A DNA stretch of 64,000 nucleotides from Cohnella cholangitidis (GCF_014107495.1 NZ_CP041969.1:2753501-2817500); one strand, 5' to 3'; positions 43,719 to 53,532 are shown, counted from the first letter of the stretch. The notes: generated by a model from the letters alone, not told the origin. Numbers and translations: made by a program.

Positions 43719-45227
43719 TTATCTGCTTGCGACGAGCTCCCGTTCACGGTTCAGTCCGAGCGTCCGCGCCGTTGAAGTATGAACTTCTTGGATAAGCTCC
43801 GGGTTTTTCAACAGCGACACGCCATAAGAAGGAATCATTTCTTTGATTTTCGGCTCCCACGCTTTAATATGCTGCGGGAAGCATTTATTTATTACCTCGA
43901 GCATGACGGAAACGGCGGTAGAAGCACCCGGAGAAGCGCCGAGCAATGCGGCGATCGAACCATCGGCGGCATTAATGACTTCCGTACCGAATTGAAGCGT
44001 TCCTTTGCCGCCGGCAACGGTATCCTTGATCACTTGCACTCGTTGGCCCGCTACCACGATATCCCAATCCTCGCTTTTGGCGTTAGGGATAAACTCCCGC
44101 AACTCTTCCATGCGCTTTTCTTTCGATAACATGACTTGCTCGATCAAATATTTGGTCAATGGAACGTTTTTAGCGCCTGCCGCCAACAAGGTCAAGACGT
44201 TATTCGGTTTCACGGAACCTAACAAATCGAACATCGAACCGGTTTTCAGAAACTTCGGCGAGAAGCCCGCGAACGGTCCGAAGAGCAACGATTTTTTGTT
44301 GTCGATAAATCTTGTGTCAAGATGCGGTACGGACATCGGGGGAGCTCCGACCTTCGCCTTGCCGTATACTTTGGCATGATGCTGGGCTACAACGTTCGGA
44401 TTGTTGCACACCATGAATAGTCCGCTTACCGGGAATCCTCCGATCCGTTTTCCTTCGGGAATACCGGATTTTTGCAGCAAATGCAGGCTTCCGCCGCCGC
44501 CGCCGATAAAGACGAACGGTGCAGTATGGCGTTCGACGGTGCCGCTATCGATATTCCGTACTTTCAATTCCCACGATCCGTCGTTAGTACGTTTAATACC
44601 GTCTACCTGGTGTTTGTATTTCAATTCGACGTTTTTACTCTTCAAGTGGTCAAATAATATGCGCGTTAAAGCGCCAAAATTGACGTCCGTTCCGGAGTCG
44701 ATTTTGGTTGCCGCTACCGGTTCCTTCGATCCGCGGTCTTTCATCATAAGCGGAATCCATTCCATTAGTTTGGCCGGATCGTCGGAAAATTCCATCCCTT
44801 CGAACAGAGGATTGTCCGCCATCGCTTCGAAACGTTTCTTTAAGAACGTTACGTTTTTCTCCCCTTCTACATAACTCATATGGGGAAGCGGCATAATAAA
44901 GTCCTGCGGATTGCGTATCAGTTTGCTCTCTACAAGATAAGACCAAAACTGTCTTGAAACCTGAAACTCTTCGTTCACTTTAATAGCTTTGCTGATATCT
45001 ACGGATCCGTCCGGTTTTTCGACGGTGTAGTTAAGCTCGCACAGCGCCGCATGCCCAGTTCCCGCGTTATTCCATTCGTTAGAGCTTTCCTCTCCCGCAT
45101 TCGAGAGCTTCTCGAACACCGTAATTTTCCAATCCGGCGCTAATTCTTTCAACAGTGACCCCAAGGTCGCGCTCATGATTCCGGCACCAATTAAGATAAC
45201 GTCTGTATTCGTTTGTTTATAGCTCAT
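43719..45227 (-). CDS. mqo: malate:quinone oxidoreductase
   Basis: FAD-dependent membrane-associated enzyme of 502 residues that oxidises malate and passes electrons to the quinone pool. The N-terminal dinucleotide-binding motif is [18 protein letters not shown]. The family stretch [20 protein letters not shown] spans about 48-67, with [20 protein letters not shown] in the middle and [20 protein letters not shown] near the end. Length equals the family standard (about 490-510). A GGACGG-like site precedes the ATG. It is a standalone gene, flanked by a terminator and a 346-bp upstream gap. Confidence 0.97.
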   Translation of the reverse strand: MSYKQTNTDVILIGAGIMSATLGSLLKELAPDWKITVFEKLSNAGEESSNEWNNAGTGHAALCELNYTVEKPDGSVDISKAIKVNEEFQVSRQFWSYLVESKLIRNPQDFIMPLPHMSYVEGEKNVTFLKKRFEAMADNPLFEGMEFSDDPAKLMEWIPLMMKDRGSKEPVAATKIDSGTDVNFGALTRILFDHLKSKNVELKYKHQVDGIKRTNDGSWELKVRNIDSGTVERHTAPFVFIGGGGGSLHLLQKSGIPEGKRIGGFPVSGLFMVCNNPNVVAQHHAKVYGKAKVGAPPMSVPHLDTRFIDNKKSLLFGPFAGFSPKFLKTGSMFDLLGSVKPNNVLTLLAAGAKNVPLTKYLIEQVMLSKEKRMEELREFIPNAKSEDWDIVVAGQRVQVIKDTVAGGKGTLQFGTEVINAADGSIAALLGASPGASTAVSVMLEVINKCFPQHIKAWEPKIKEMIPSYGVSLLKNPELIQEVHTSTARTLGLNRERELVASR

Positions 45228-45573
45228 TTCTACCGTCCTTACATGCTATTATTTGAAGGAAAGATTCGGGCGCTCCCGCTTAAAGTCCATAGCAAGACAG
45301 GCCACGACCTAGTCACGCATCGTTTCCGAAACATTTATAACCTGTTTATAGTTTATCATTAATATAAATAGATTATAATATGAATTTGCTATCTGTATGA
45401 TAGATATAAGTTATTAAAAAACTGGTAAATCCCCTTACTGACATGCAATCGTGGTCATGGGCATGCGAATCGGCGGCAGCCCCTAACCGAAACTCCGGCA
45501 TTTTTCCTCGTCTTTTTTTCTTCCTGCTATTATGATATTGGAAAAAGGCAGAACTTGGCGGAGAGTGGTTAAG
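45228..45573. other. intergenic gap between mqo and the OmpR-type regulator
   Basis: No ORF with coding support. It is AT-rich around 45340-45420, as expected for promoters of both divergent genes, and contains a short inverted repeat CTATC-TGTAT-GATAG (45389-45403). A further CATGC/GCATG pair lies around 45441-45465. No riboswitch motif is recognised. Confidence 0.5.
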
Positions 45574-46263
45574 ATGCAACGAATTTTAGTAGTCGACGAC
45601 GAGCACGATATTCGCGCGTTAATCCGTATTCATTTGGAGCGTGCGGGCCTGCAGATCATCGAAGCCGAGTCGGGGCGTCAAGCGATCGAAAGGTTGCAAG
45701 AGCATCCCATCGAATTAATGATTTTGGACTTAATGATGGACGATGGAAACGGCTTCGAGGTGCTGCAATATTTGCGCGGAGACCATTCCGAAACGCTAGT
45801 GATCGCGCTTAGTGCCAGAAGAGAAGTGCAGGACAAAGTAGACACGCTCGGCTTGGGCGCGGACGATTATGTGACAAAGCCGTTCAGTCCGATAGAACTG
45901 CTCGCCCGGGTACAAGCCCTATTAAGAAGACATCGCTCCCCTTCGCCGCATCAGTCCGAGATTATACGGTTGAATAAAATAATTCTCGATATAGACAATT
46001 TAGAGCTGGACAATGACGGGCAACGGCACTTTTTAACCCAATTCGAATGCGATTTGCTGCAATTTTTTATGCAAAACCCGGACCGCGTGTTGACCAAGAG
46101 AGACATCTACCAACAGGTGTGGAAGCACGAAAATTATGACGGCAACAACTTAAGCGTGTTTATTAACCGGCTCCGCGCCATACTCGAAAATACGCCCGAA
46201 GCCCCGCGCCATATTCACACCGTGCGAGGCGTCGGATATCGATTTTCGGGAGACGGATTATGA
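45574..46263 (+). CDS. OmpR/PhoB-type response regulator
   Basis: Response regulator of 229 residues. REC (1-115) starts MQRILVVDDEHDIRALIRIH, with the acceptor Asp in LMILDLMMDDGNG and Lys in DYVTKPFSPIEL. The winged-helix Trans_reg_C domain (about 130-225) ends IHTVRGVGYRF. ATG 45574 follows GGAGAG, which is better than the in-frame start at 45532. It overlaps the kinase gene by four bases. Confidence 0.95.
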   Translation: MQRILVVDDEHDIRALIRIHLERAGLQIIEAESGRQAIERLQEHPIELMILDLMMDDGNGFEVLQYLRGDHSETLVIALSARREVQDKVDTLGLGADDYVTKPFSPIELLARVQALLRRHRSPSPHQSEIIRLNKIILDIDNLELDNDGQRHFLTQFECDLLQFFMQNPDRVLTKRDIYQQVWKHENYDGNNLSVFINRLRAILENTPEAPRHIHTVRGVGYRFSGDGL

Positions 46264-47681
46264 AAAATCGTACGAAGTTGTGGCTTATTATGCTGATCGG
46301 CGCCGTGGGCAGCGTGTTCTTGTTTGTTTTTCTTTCCTCGTTCGTAGGCAGCTTTTGGATCAAGGGCTACAATTTGAAAACGTTGAATTCGATTTCGCGC
46401 GAGACGCTGCGTTCCATCGAGCGGCAAAGCGCATTCGGCAAGGAATACGTTGCGCCGTTGCTGGATTCGGTTCATGCCCGGAATCCGGATCTGCGCCTGG
46501 AATGGATCGCATCGGATGGTTCGGTCATCTATGATACTTCAGGCGAACAACAACGCTACGGCTTCCAACAATTAGCGGATCGCGTCGTGAATATGCCCGA
46601 CAACCTTTGGAGCGAGGACGAATCTGTAACGCTTACTTATTCCCTTAACCGCAACGAACAGTCTTATTATTTAATGTTAAGCCTGCCGAGCGAAGCGATG
46701 AAAGCTGGTCAGTTCCTATTCTATGCACGCACGTTCGAGGTTCTGTATTCTTTAGTTTTGCCCCTGCTGGCGGCCGCTCTGGTACCCTACTTTCTGTCCT
46801 TATGGTTCTTCTCCTCGATCAATCGACGCATTGGCAAACTGAACAAGGCCCTCAATGAAGTCAGTTTCGGAAGCGATTTAATCGTGCTGGCCGTCAAATC
46901 GAAGGATGAAATCGGCCAGCTTACCCGGCATTATAATGAGATGGCGCATCGAATTCAAAGCCAATCGCTTCAAATCGAACAACTGGAAGACCGGCGCAAG
47001 ATTCTGCTGTCCAATCTTTCCCACGATTTGCGAACTCCTCTGACCATGATTCTGGGCTACGCCGAAACGATCCGTACAGGCACGTATCAAGACGAGAACG
47101 AACTGCAAGCCGGAGCGAGAATCATTCTGCAGCGATCCCGCTACATGGACAAGTTGCTGGATCAACTGCTGGACATCTCGCGGCAGGAAGCCGGTGCGTT
47201 CGAGCTTCATCCCGCTCCGACTAACTTGTCCGAATTGCTGCGGAAAATCGTGTCCGAGTACCTGCTGTTTTTGGATGGGCAAAACTTCGCCGTCGACGTA
47301 GACATACCCGAGAAAGATATCGAAGCTTCGATCGATGCCTCTCTCGTTGAGCGCGCCTTAAGTAATTTGCTAGACAACGCAATTCGTTATGGAAGCGAAG
47401 GACAATTTATTGGGATTCGGCTCTTTGAAGAAGAAAACGAGGTATGCATAACAATCATGGATCGGGGCAAAGGCGTCTCCCCTGAGGATCGCGAACGCAT
47501 CTTTGAACGCTTCTATCGCGCCGACGAAGGAAGAAAAGGCGCCGGGCTCGGCATCGGGCTTGCGATCGTTAAGGAAATCGTTGAATCCCATCATGGCCGT
47601 ATTCAGGTCATGAGTACTCCTTACGTGGAAACCTTGTTCCTGGTAAGGCTCCCGAAGCGTTACGCAGCAAAGGGACCCTGA
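46260..47681 (+). CDS. HAMP sensor histidine kinase (OmpR partner)
   Basis: Kinase of 473 residues with two membrane helices (about 8-30 and 158-185) bracketing an extracellular sensor of about 125 residues. HAMP follows (about 185-240), then HisKA with acceptor His in LSNLSHDLRTPLTMILGYAE (about 258) and HATPase with N box NLLDNAIRYG and G boxes RGKGVSPEDRERIFERFYR. Forms a pair with the preceding regulator; signal unknown. A strong terminator follows. Confidence 0.95.
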   Translation: MKNRTKLWLIMLIGAVGSVFLFVFLSSFVGSFWIKGYNLKTLNSISRETLRSIERQSAFGKEYVAPLLDSVHARNPDLRLEWIASDGSVIYDTSGEQQRYGFQQLADRVVNMPDNLWSEDESVTLTYSLNRNEQSYYLMLSLPSEAMKAGQFLFYARTFEVLYSLVLPLLAAALVPYFLSLWFFSSINRRIGKLNKALNEVSFGSDLIVLAVKSKDEIGQLTRHYNEMAHRIQSQSLQIEQLEDRRKILLSNLSHDLRTPLTMILGYAETIRTGTYQDENELQAGARIILQRSRYMDKLLDQLLDISRQEAGAFELHPAPTNLSELLRKIVSEYLLFLDGQNFAVDVDIPEKDIEASIDASLVERALSNLLDNAIRYGSEGQFIGIRLFEEENEVCITIMDRGKGVSPEDRERIFERFYRADEGRKGAGLGIGLAIVKEIVESHHGRIQVMSTPYVETLFLVRLPKRYAAKGP

Positions 47682-47696
47682 GGATCCCTTTTTGCC
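47669..47696 (+). terminator. terminator of the OmpR/HK operon
   Basis: AAAGGGA (47669-47675) and TCCCTTT (47685-47691) form the stem, followed by TT. The left arm lies in the last kinase codons. Confidence 0.6.
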
Positions 47697-47700
47697 CGAG

Positions 47701-48477
47701 TCAGACATTCCCTGACGACTTAGAAGGTTTGTTGCCGGGCGCAAACCATCCAAGAAGAGCTATCGCAACCAAGACGCTATAGAAAGTAAGGGTCCAGCCT
47801 GTGCTATGCGGGAAATGATGATCTAACACGCCAATATCTTCATGGGCAAGGGTAATTACAGCGAGCTTCACGCCGACCCATGCCACGATCGCATAAGCCG
47901 TGGTTTCGAGTGCCGGCCGTTGAACAAGCAGCTTTACGAACCATGCGGCCGCAAATTTGATCAGAACGAGCCCGGCGATTCCGCCAAGCACGACAATCAA
48001 GAACTTTCCTCCGTCCATACCGCCGAAAGTACCAAGCGGTGAATCCGGTAGACCGAGCGCTAAAGCTACTGCGGCAAGAATGGAATCGATCGCGAAGGCG
48101 AGATCCGCAAGAGCGATTTTTCCAACGGTTGGCCAGAAGCCTTTTCCTGAAGCATCTTTCTTTATGTCCTCGCGAACGTCCTCGTTTTTCTTACCGAAAC
48201 GCGCTTTGATGATGTGCTTTAACCCGAGGTACAGAAGGTACGCGGCTCCGATAGCCTGTATTTGCCAGACATTCGCAATAAACGATATCCCAAACAAAGC
48301 GGCGAAGCGGAAAACAAAAGCCATAATGATCCCATAGTTGATGGCTTTCTTCTTCTGGTCCTCCGGTAAGTGCTTCGCGATGACCGCCAATACGAGCGCA
48401 TTATCCGCCGACAGCAATCCTTCCAAACCGATAAGAATCAGAAGTGCCCACGCATACTCCAACCATATTGACTCCAA
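47701..48477 (-). CDS. TerC family membrane protein (YkoY/YceF-like)
   Basis: Integral membrane protein of 258 residues with seven helices. It carries the two family acidic motifs, LEGLLSADNALVLAVIAKHL (about 18-37) and LADLAFAIDSILAAVALALG (about 130-150), thought to coordinate metal ions. YkoY/MeeF-type TerC proteins export manganese and load exoenzymes in Bacillus. No yybP-ykoY riboswitch is visible upstream, but a sigma-W-like sequence is. Confidence 0.93.
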   Translation of the reverse strand: MESIWLEYAWALLILIGLEGLLSADNALVLAVIAKHLPEDQKKKAINYGIIMAFVFRFAALFGISFIANVWQIQAIGAAYLLYLGLKHIIKARFGKKNEDVREDIKKDASGKGFWPTVGKIALADLAFAIDSILAAVALALGLPDSPLGTFGGMDGGKFLIVVLGGIAGLVLIKFAAAWFVKLLVQRPALETTAYAIVAWVGVKLAVITLAHEDIGVLDHHFPHSTGWTLTFYSVLVAIALLGWFAPGNKPSKSSGNV

Positions 48478-48553
48478 CCTGGATTCTCCTTTCTAACCTG
48501 GTAAGTACCCAGTCGAGACATATTTAGATAATATTGACTTTCCCGGCAATAGG

Positions 48554-48582
48554 TATACGAATGAGGTCGCCGATGGATTTCA
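48554..48582 (-). promoter_or_regulatory. candidate sigma-W-type promoter of the TerC gene
   Basis: On the minus strand TGAAAT (48582-48577), 17 bases, CGTATA (48559-48554). Compare the Bacillus sigma-W consensus TGAAAC-N16-CGTA. The spacing is one base long and the last -35 base differs. The TerC-containing yce operon of B. subtilis is sigma-W controlled. Confidence 0.35.
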
Positions 48583-48633
48583 ACTTTTCCCGGATTTTTT
48601 TGCCTTATCTCGGCTTGGCCGACTATCCGTAAC

Positions 48634-48669
48634 GAAAAAAAGAGCTATCGGATCAATTCCGGCAGCTCT
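48634..48669 (-). terminator. terminator of the DUF6199 gene
   Basis: AGAGCT (48641-48646) and AGCTCT (48664-48669) with an inner CGG/CCG pair, followed on the minus strand by seven T. Confidence 0.75.
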
Positions 48670-48792
48670 CTTCTTTTGGCAGCAAGACGACCATGAATAG
48701 CGAAGCTATTGTGAAACAAAGAATGTATACGAATATTTGGCTAATACTCGCACTTAATACACTGCCCCGTAAAGGATGGCCCTTCTTTGAAA

Positions 48793-49011
48793 TTAACTTG
48801 GAAGAATACCGGAAGCAAGAAGGAAAATACCTACAATAATAGCTAAGATACCGCCTATTCGTGCCGATATAAGGGCCGCCGTGCTGGGCTCGGCATTCTT
48901 GAATTGCCAACCGACGCCCATGTACCAAGAAACTCTGGGAAAAAATACTCCAATAGCTCCCAAAATAATAAAAAGAATTGGGATCAACGTGAACAGGATC
49001 ATCGCTTTCAC
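48793..49011 (-). CDS. DUF6199 membrane protein
   Basis: Small membrane protein of 72 residues with two helices (about 5-22 and 48-68) around the soluble motif PRVSWYMGVGWQFKNAEPS, matching the DUF6199 group. GTG 49011 start; the ribosome site is weak. Function unknown. Followed by a strong terminator after 124 bp. Confidence 0.7.
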   Translation of the reverse strand: MKAMILFTLIPILFIILGAIGVFFPRVSWYMGVGWQFKNAEPSTAALISARIGGILAIIVGIFLLASGILPS

Positions 49012-49084
49012 CGCCCCATCATACTTTCATACAAAATGTTCCAATATTTAAACGTAAAAAGATAAGCAATAGTTTCAATATATA

Positions 49085-49115
49085 AAGTAAAGGCACCTGC
49101 GATTTGCAGGTGCCT
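49085..49115 (-). terminator. terminator of the acetyltransferase gene
   Basis: AGGCACCTGC (49091-49100) and GCAGGTGCCT (49106-49115) form a perfect 10-bp stem, followed on the minus strand by TTTACTTTATA. Confidence 0.8.
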
Positions 49116-49126
49116 CCAGCCGAAGA

Positions 49127-49693
49127 TTAAATGTCAATGTTCTTAATGACTTTCGCAGGATTTCCTCCTACGACAACATTGTCCGGAACGTCTTTGGTTA
49201 CTACTGCTCCGGAAGCTATTACTACATTATCCCCGATAGTAACGCCTGGATTGATTACCGCTCTTCCTCCTATCCAAACATTGTTTCCAATCGTTACGGG
49301 TTTTCCGAATTCCGCCCCGGAGACTCGTTCGAACGGATTTAATGGATGAGTGGCCGTATAGATATGTACGCCAGGCGCAACAAAACAATTATCCCCGATG
49401 CGGACTTCGCATACATCCAAAATCACGCAGTCGAAGTTAGCATAAAAATGGTTGCCTACATGGATGTTGTAGCCGTAATCACAACGAAACGTCGGTTCGA
49501 TATATACGTTTTCTTCCGTCGAACCGAAAAGTTGTTTGAGGAGTTCCACCCGTTTGTCGTAATCCGTCTCTATGGTTTGATTGAACAATCGGGTCAATTT
49601 CCTGGCATTTTCTCTGTCTTTGGTCAATTGAGGGTCGGAAGCAAGGTACAATTCTCCAGCCAACATTTTATCTTTCTCTGTTTTAACAATCAC
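49127..49693 (-). CDS. sugar O-acetyltransferase (maltose acetyltransferase-like)
   Basis: Left-handed beta-helix acyltransferase of 188 residues. The N-terminal Mac domain ([20 protein letters not shown]) marks the maltose/galactoside O-acetyltransferase family. Hexapeptide repeats then carry the catalytic His in [14 protein letters not shown], and the family end reads [11 protein letters not shown]. The GTG at 49693 follows AAAGGA and gives the standard length; a longer in-frame reading to 49759 is rejected. Acetyl-CoA-dependent sugar acetylation, exact acceptor unknown. Confidence 0.92.
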   Translation of the reverse strand: MIVKTEKDKMLAGELYLASDPQLTKDRENARKLTRLFNQTIETDYDKRVELLKQLFGSTEENVYIEPTFRCDYGYNIHVGNHFYANFDCVILDVCEVRIGDNCFVAPGVHIYTATHPLNPFERVSGAEFGKPVTIGNNVWIGGRAVINPGVTIGDNVVIASGAVVTKDVPDNVVVGGNPAKVIKNIDI

Positions 49694-49778
49694 ATTCAAA
49701 CATCCTTTCATATGGCATTCGCTTATTTGATCACCATCGGCGGCTGTGAAAGCCGGCAATGCCGACGGTTTCTCTATT

Positions 49779-50234
49779 TCACAATTCCTTTGTCATAAAC
49801 GCGCTATAAGGATCCTCTATGTAATCCGAAAATGGCTCGCAATATTGGAAACCAAGTCTTTCATAAAGTTTCCTTGCAGGTTCGAAAGCTTCCATCGACC
49901 CCGTCTCCAGACTGAGCCTTCGATAACCGCGCTCCTTGGAAATGGCAATGATATGCTCAAGAATTCTTCTGGCGACGCCTCTTCTAAGATGAGATGAAAC
50001 CGTCCGCATGGATTTAACTTCGCCGTGCGTAACATCGAGCTCCTTCAGCGCCCCGATACCAAGCAACTCATCTTGTTCCCATGCGCTCCAAAATGTAATA
50101 TCGGCTTTCTTTAATTTTTCAAGTCCTAGAGCATGCACGCTTTCGGGCGGGGAGTTTTCGAACATCCCTTGCAAATGCTCATTAATCAAGGTTATTACTT
50201 TAGCATCCGTTAATTCATCGGTTCTGATTTCCAC
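49779..50234 (-). CDS. GNAT N-acetyltransferase
   Basis: Protein of 151 residues with the GNAT fold. Motif A is [20 protein letters not shown] (acetyl-CoA pyrophosphate loop RRGVAR), and motif B ends in [18 protein letters not shown]. Close to the YafP/PaiA-like group acting on amines or amino acids. It lies 85 bp upstream of the sugar acetyltransferase on the same strand. Substrate unknown. Confidence 0.92.
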   Translation of the reverse strand: MEIRTDELTDAKVITLINEHLQGMFENSPPESVHALGLEKLKKADITFWSAWEQDELLGIGALKELDVTHGEVKSMRTVSSHLRRGVARRILEHIIAISKERGYRRLSLETGSMEAFEPARKLYERLGFQYCEPFSDYIEDPYSAFMTKEL

Positions 50235-50439
50235 AACGACGCCTCCCGCACAACTATTTTTTTCTAACTGTATTGTACCTCAAATTCCCAATAGTTCGCG
50301 CGTTTCCTCTCCTATTCCTTCTGCGGGATATGCGAAATCAAAAGGCAGGAACCTTCGCTTTCGACCATCGAGTTTTCGGACACCAGCGGGGATAGTTGTT
50401 ATCTTCGGGAATGCAAAATTCCATCCAACGAACGGCAAG

Positions 50440-50466
50440 TTAAAAGGCACCCCGTCGGGGTGCCTT
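50440..50466 (-). terminator. terminator of the monooxygenase-like gene
   Basis: AAGGCACCCC (50444-50453) and GGGGTGCCTT (50457-50466) form a perfect 10-bp stem with a 3-base loop, followed on the minus strand by TTAACTT. Confidence 0.75.
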
Positions 50467-50476
50467 CGAATCGGCA

Positions 50477-50773
50477 TTAGATAACCTGTTTCACAAAATG
50501 CATTTGCAGCGTGGATTCATCAAGAAGCCCCATTGCTTCGGCCATAAAAGGCTCTTGCATGATTTTAGATTCGCACTGTTTGGCTGCCTCGGCACTTTCC
50601 CATTCCGCTATCTCTACCCAAACGCCGCTCTCCGCATTATAGAAAACCTCCCGTTTGATAAAGCCGGTTGACTTGCTTAGTGCTTCTTGCAGGTAGTTGG
50701 CATGCTTACGATACGTTTCTTCGCTCACACACTCCTTTAACTTGTACGATACAACTTCCAGACATGGCTTCAT
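50477..50773 (-). CDS. ABM/NIPSNAP-like ferredoxin-fold protein
   Basis: Protein of 98 residues with the dimeric alpha-beta barrel pattern: strand LEVVSYKLKE, helix with HANYLQEALS, strand WVEIAEWESAEAAKQ. This resembles the antibiotic-biosynthesis monooxygenase/NIPSNAP superfamily. No cofactor site is identifiable and the role is unknown. It is divergent from the second WYL regulator, 115 bp away. Confidence 0.65.
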   Translation of the reverse strand: MKPCLEVVSYKLKECVSEETYRKHANYLQEALSKSTGFIKREVFYNAESGVWVEIAEWESAEAAKQCESKIMQEPFMAEAMGLLDESTLQMHFVKQVI

Positions 50774-50888
50774 GATTCATGCATCTCCCTTTAGGCAGTA
50801 GATTCTTAGTCTTGCTTTTCAAATGTATCGCTTAATATAGTCAATTAATGTCACCTTTAAATGCTATACTTTTTTGCAGGTGATGCTA

Positions 50889-51866
50889 ATGAACAAAACG
50901 CAAAGACTCGTCGAGTTGCTGCTTACGATGAATACCAGACAGAGGTTCACTTTAAGGGAGCTTGCCGAACGGTTCGGCGTCTCCAGAAGAACCGTTCTCC
51001 GCGACATAAACGAACTCAGCGCCTTGGGAGTCCCTCTATACGCAGAAATGGGAGCCCATGGAGGATATCGGATTTTGAAGGAGAGAACTTTGCCTCCCAT
51101 TACGTTCTTGGAACAAGAGGCGGTTGCGCTCTTTTTTGTCAGCCAGTCGCTGAAGTTTTACCGTTCCTTACCGATGGAATCCGATTGGCATTCCGCGCTG
51201 GCCAAGTTCTATCATGTGCTGCCGGAAGACGTCAAAGAACGCATCGACCAACTTCAGCGCCGTTTGCTATTCTGGGTGCCGGTACAGGGGCGGGAAGCGG
51301 CGCATCTGTCTGCCTTGCTTGAAGGAGCCGTGGAGCAACAAATCCTCCATATCTCTTATGAATCGGAGAGGACCATAACTGAAAGAGATATTCAATTGGT
51401 GGGGCTCTACTCGATGAGTGGCAAATGGTACTGTCCCGCTTACGACTTTCACAGCGCCGAGTACCGTCTGTTTCGTGCAGACCGCATCCAGACGGCATCC
51501 GTCAGTCCCGACCAGACTAGGAAAAAAAACCACGACAAGCTGCTTATCACGGATTGGTTCGATCGAGAGCGGCAACGCGAGGAAAATCAAGAGGAGTATA
51601 AATTTCGAGTTCGATTGACAAGGCGCGGTGTCCTCCTATGCAGAAACGACGCTTGGTTGGGAAGCGCATTAACTGTTTTGGAGGACGGCACCGGTTACAT
51701 ATCCAGAAAAATTTCTCCCAATTATATGACTTGGGCAGCTTCCTTTTTTATCGGTTGCCAATCGGATGCGGTCGTCGAAGAGCCGAAGGAACTACGGGAA
51801 ATGATTGTAGAGCAGCTCCGCGAGACGCTTTCTGTATATGAAGAGGGGGGATCGTATATCAGATGA
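50889..51866 (+). CDS. YafY-type WYL-domain regulator 2
   Basis: Paralogue (325 residues) of the WYL regulator at 33.2 kb, with the same HTH (FTLRELAERFGVSRRTVLRD) and WYL core (GKWYCPAYDFHSAEYRLFRAD). ATG 50889 follows AGGTGATG; a TATACT -10 sits so close upstream that the leader is only about 13 bases. The last codon overlaps the start of a TfoX-C gene (ATGA), suggesting that the regulator and the TfoX-C protein act together. Confidence 0.88.
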   Translation: MNKTQRLVELLLTMNTRQRFTLRELAERFGVSRRTVLRDINELSALGVPLYAEMGAHGGYRILKERTLPPITFLEQEAVALFFVSQSLKFYRSLPMESDWHSALAKFYHVLPEDVKERIDQLQRRLLFWVPVQGREAAHLSALLEGAVEQQILHISYESERTITERDIQLVGLYSMSGKWYCPAYDFHSAEYRLFRADRIQTASVSPDQTRKKNHDKLLITDWFDRERQREENQEEYKFRVRLTRRGVLLCRNDAWLGSALTVLEDGTGYISRKISPNYMTWAASFFIGCQSDAVVEEPKELREMIVEQLRETLSVYEEGGSYIR

Positions 51867-52117
51867 AAAAAACAATGAAGCTGAAAAATATTGGAGCGAA
51901 AACGGAACCTTGGCTACGACAAATTGGCGTGAATGGTTATGAAGATCTCCACCGCATCGGATCGGTTGAAGCTTACAGAAGGCTTAAATCGATGTATCCG
52001 AATAAGATTAACTTGCTAGCTCTCTACGCCCTTGAAGCCGCTCTATGGAACATTCATTGGCTGGAGCTTGCTCCTGAAATCAAAGACGAATTGAAACGCA
52101 AAGCCCATCGAAAATAG
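51863..52117 (+). CDS. TfoX C-terminal domain protein
   Basis: Protein of 84 residues matching the TfoX_C helix-hairpin module (LKNIGAKTEPWLRQIGVNGY, then YALEAALWNIHWLEL). In proteobacteria the full-length protein is the competence regulator Sxy/TfoX, but Firmicutes carry the C-terminal module alone with unknown role. It is coupled to the WYL regulator by a 4-base overlap. Confidence 0.88.
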   Translation: MKKTMKLKNIGAKTEPWLRQIGVNGYEDLHRIGSVEAYRRLKSMYPNKINLLALYALEAALWNIHWLELAPEIKDELKRKAHRK

Positions 52118-52140
52118 TAGCCGTTATGAAACGCATCCCT

Positions 52141-53532
52141 CTAAGCCTGCGCCTCCAGGCCCGTTTCCGAAGACGAAACCGGCTTCACGAGCGCTTTGTT
52201 CTCCCACGCCCGGCTTCTCCAGCGAAGCAGCATGATTAACCCGCGCAACCATTCATCCACCGTGAACGCGATCCATACGCCGAGCAGCCCGAACCCGAAA
52301 TGAACGCCGAGCGCATAAGCGAGCGGCACCGAAACTCCCCACATCGAGAGCACGCCCATTAAGACGGGAAACCTCGCATCCCCGGCCGCGCGCAACGAAT
52401 TGATGATGACGATATTGAAAGTCCGGCCGGGCTCAAGCACGATGGAAAGCAAAAAAATACTCGCGCCGACGGCAATAATGTCCGCGTCTTGCGTGAACAT
52501 GCCGATCAACTCATGCCGGAATATCGATGCCGCGGCGACGATGGCCAACGTCAATACGAAGCTGATCTTCACGCTTCTCATCAGCCTCCGATAAGCCGCG
52601 TTCATCTCCCCCGCGCCGACCATTTGCCCGACGATAATTTCCGTACCCGTGCCGATCGCCAGCGCAAGCGCCATAAAATAGTTCGACACGTTCATGACGT
52701 ATACATGGGTGCTTAGCGCCGTGACGCCGATCATATTGACGAAGCTTACGACCATGAGGTACTGCGACTGCCAGGACAGGTGCTCGCCCGCCGCAGGCAA
52801 GCCGACGCTCATGATCTTCTTCACATAGGAACCGTTCCAGGTCACGTAATCCTTAAGCCTAATCGGGGAGGGAACGTAGCGGTACAAAATCACGATAAGA
52901 ACGACGATTCCTAGCAAGCGGCTGACGACCGTCGATACGGCCGCGCCCGTAACGCCCCATTCCGGAAAGCCGTAATTACCGAAGATAAGCAAATAATTTC
53001 CCGCTATGTGGATCACATTCACGCCTAAGGTGACAAACATAACGCTCTTCGTATGTCCGTTGGCCCGGATAATCGACGAAATCGCGTACGAGAGCGCTTC
53101 GATCCAAATAAAACCGCCAATGATCTCTAAATAGCGGCTAGCGATCCCGATCTGCTCGGGACTTAAGTTCATTAGCCGCATGAGAGGTTCTCCGAACCCG
53201 AGGAGCACGATGCTGACGATAATCCCGAAAATCAGATTAATCGTAATGGCGAGCGCCGAGATGCGGCTCGCTTCCTGCTCTCGTCCGGCGCCGATATATT
53301 GGGAGACCGCGACGCTCGTTCCGATTCCGACGAAACCGAACATCAGAATGCAGAAGAAAATAATTTCGTTGGCTAATCCGACTGCCCCCGTTGCCGTATC
53401 CGAAATGCGGCTTAACATAAACACGTCCACCGTGCCCAGCAGCATCCGTAGCACGGAATCTACGAAAATGGGCCACGTAACGGCAAAGAGACTGAGTTTC
53501 TTCCATGATGGAATGCGATTTGATGTCGTCAC
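52141..53532 (-). CDS. MATE family efflux transporter
   Basis: Twelve-helix multidrug transporter of 463 residues (DinF/NorM type) exchanging drugs for Na+ or H+. Recognisable segments are LLGTVDVFMLSRISDTATGA (first half) and MNVSNYFMALALAIGTGTEI (second half). GTG 53532 with AGGAG ten bases upstream gives the family length; the longer frame to 53655 has no ribosome site. Confidence 0.9.
   Translation of the reverse strand: MTTSNRIPSWKKLSLFAVTWPIFVDSVLRMLLGTVDVFMLSRISDTATGAVGLANEIIFFCILMFGFVGIGTSVAVSQYIGAGREQEASRISALAITINLIFGIIVSIVLLGFGEPLMRLMNLSPEQIGIASRYLEIIGGFIWIEALSYAISSIIRANGHTKSVMFVTLGVNVIHIAGNYLLIFGNYGFPEWGVTGAAVSTVVSRLLGIVVLIVILYRYVPSPIRLKDYVTWNGSYVKKIMSVGLPAAGEHLSWQSQYLMVVSFVNMIGVTALSTHVYVMNVSNYFMALALAIGTGTEIIVGQMVGAGEMNAAYRRLMRSVKISFVLTLAIVAAASIFRHELIGMFTQDADIIAVGASIFLLSIVLEPGRTFNIVIINSLRAAGDARFPVLMGVLSMWGVSVPLAYALGVHFGFGLLGVWIAFTVDEWLRGLIMLLRWRSRAWENKALVKPVSSSETGLEAQA

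Noticed and set aside
48478-48640. Possible yybP-ykoY manganese riboswitch before the TerC gene
   Set aside because: The conserved loop sequences of that riboswitch are not present, although TerC genes often carry it.
50280-50477. 65-codon minus-strand frame starting MPIRRHPDGVPFNLPF
   Set aside because: Its start lies in the terminator of the upstream gene, it has no ribosome site and no similarity I can see. It could be a small protein, but nothing supports it.
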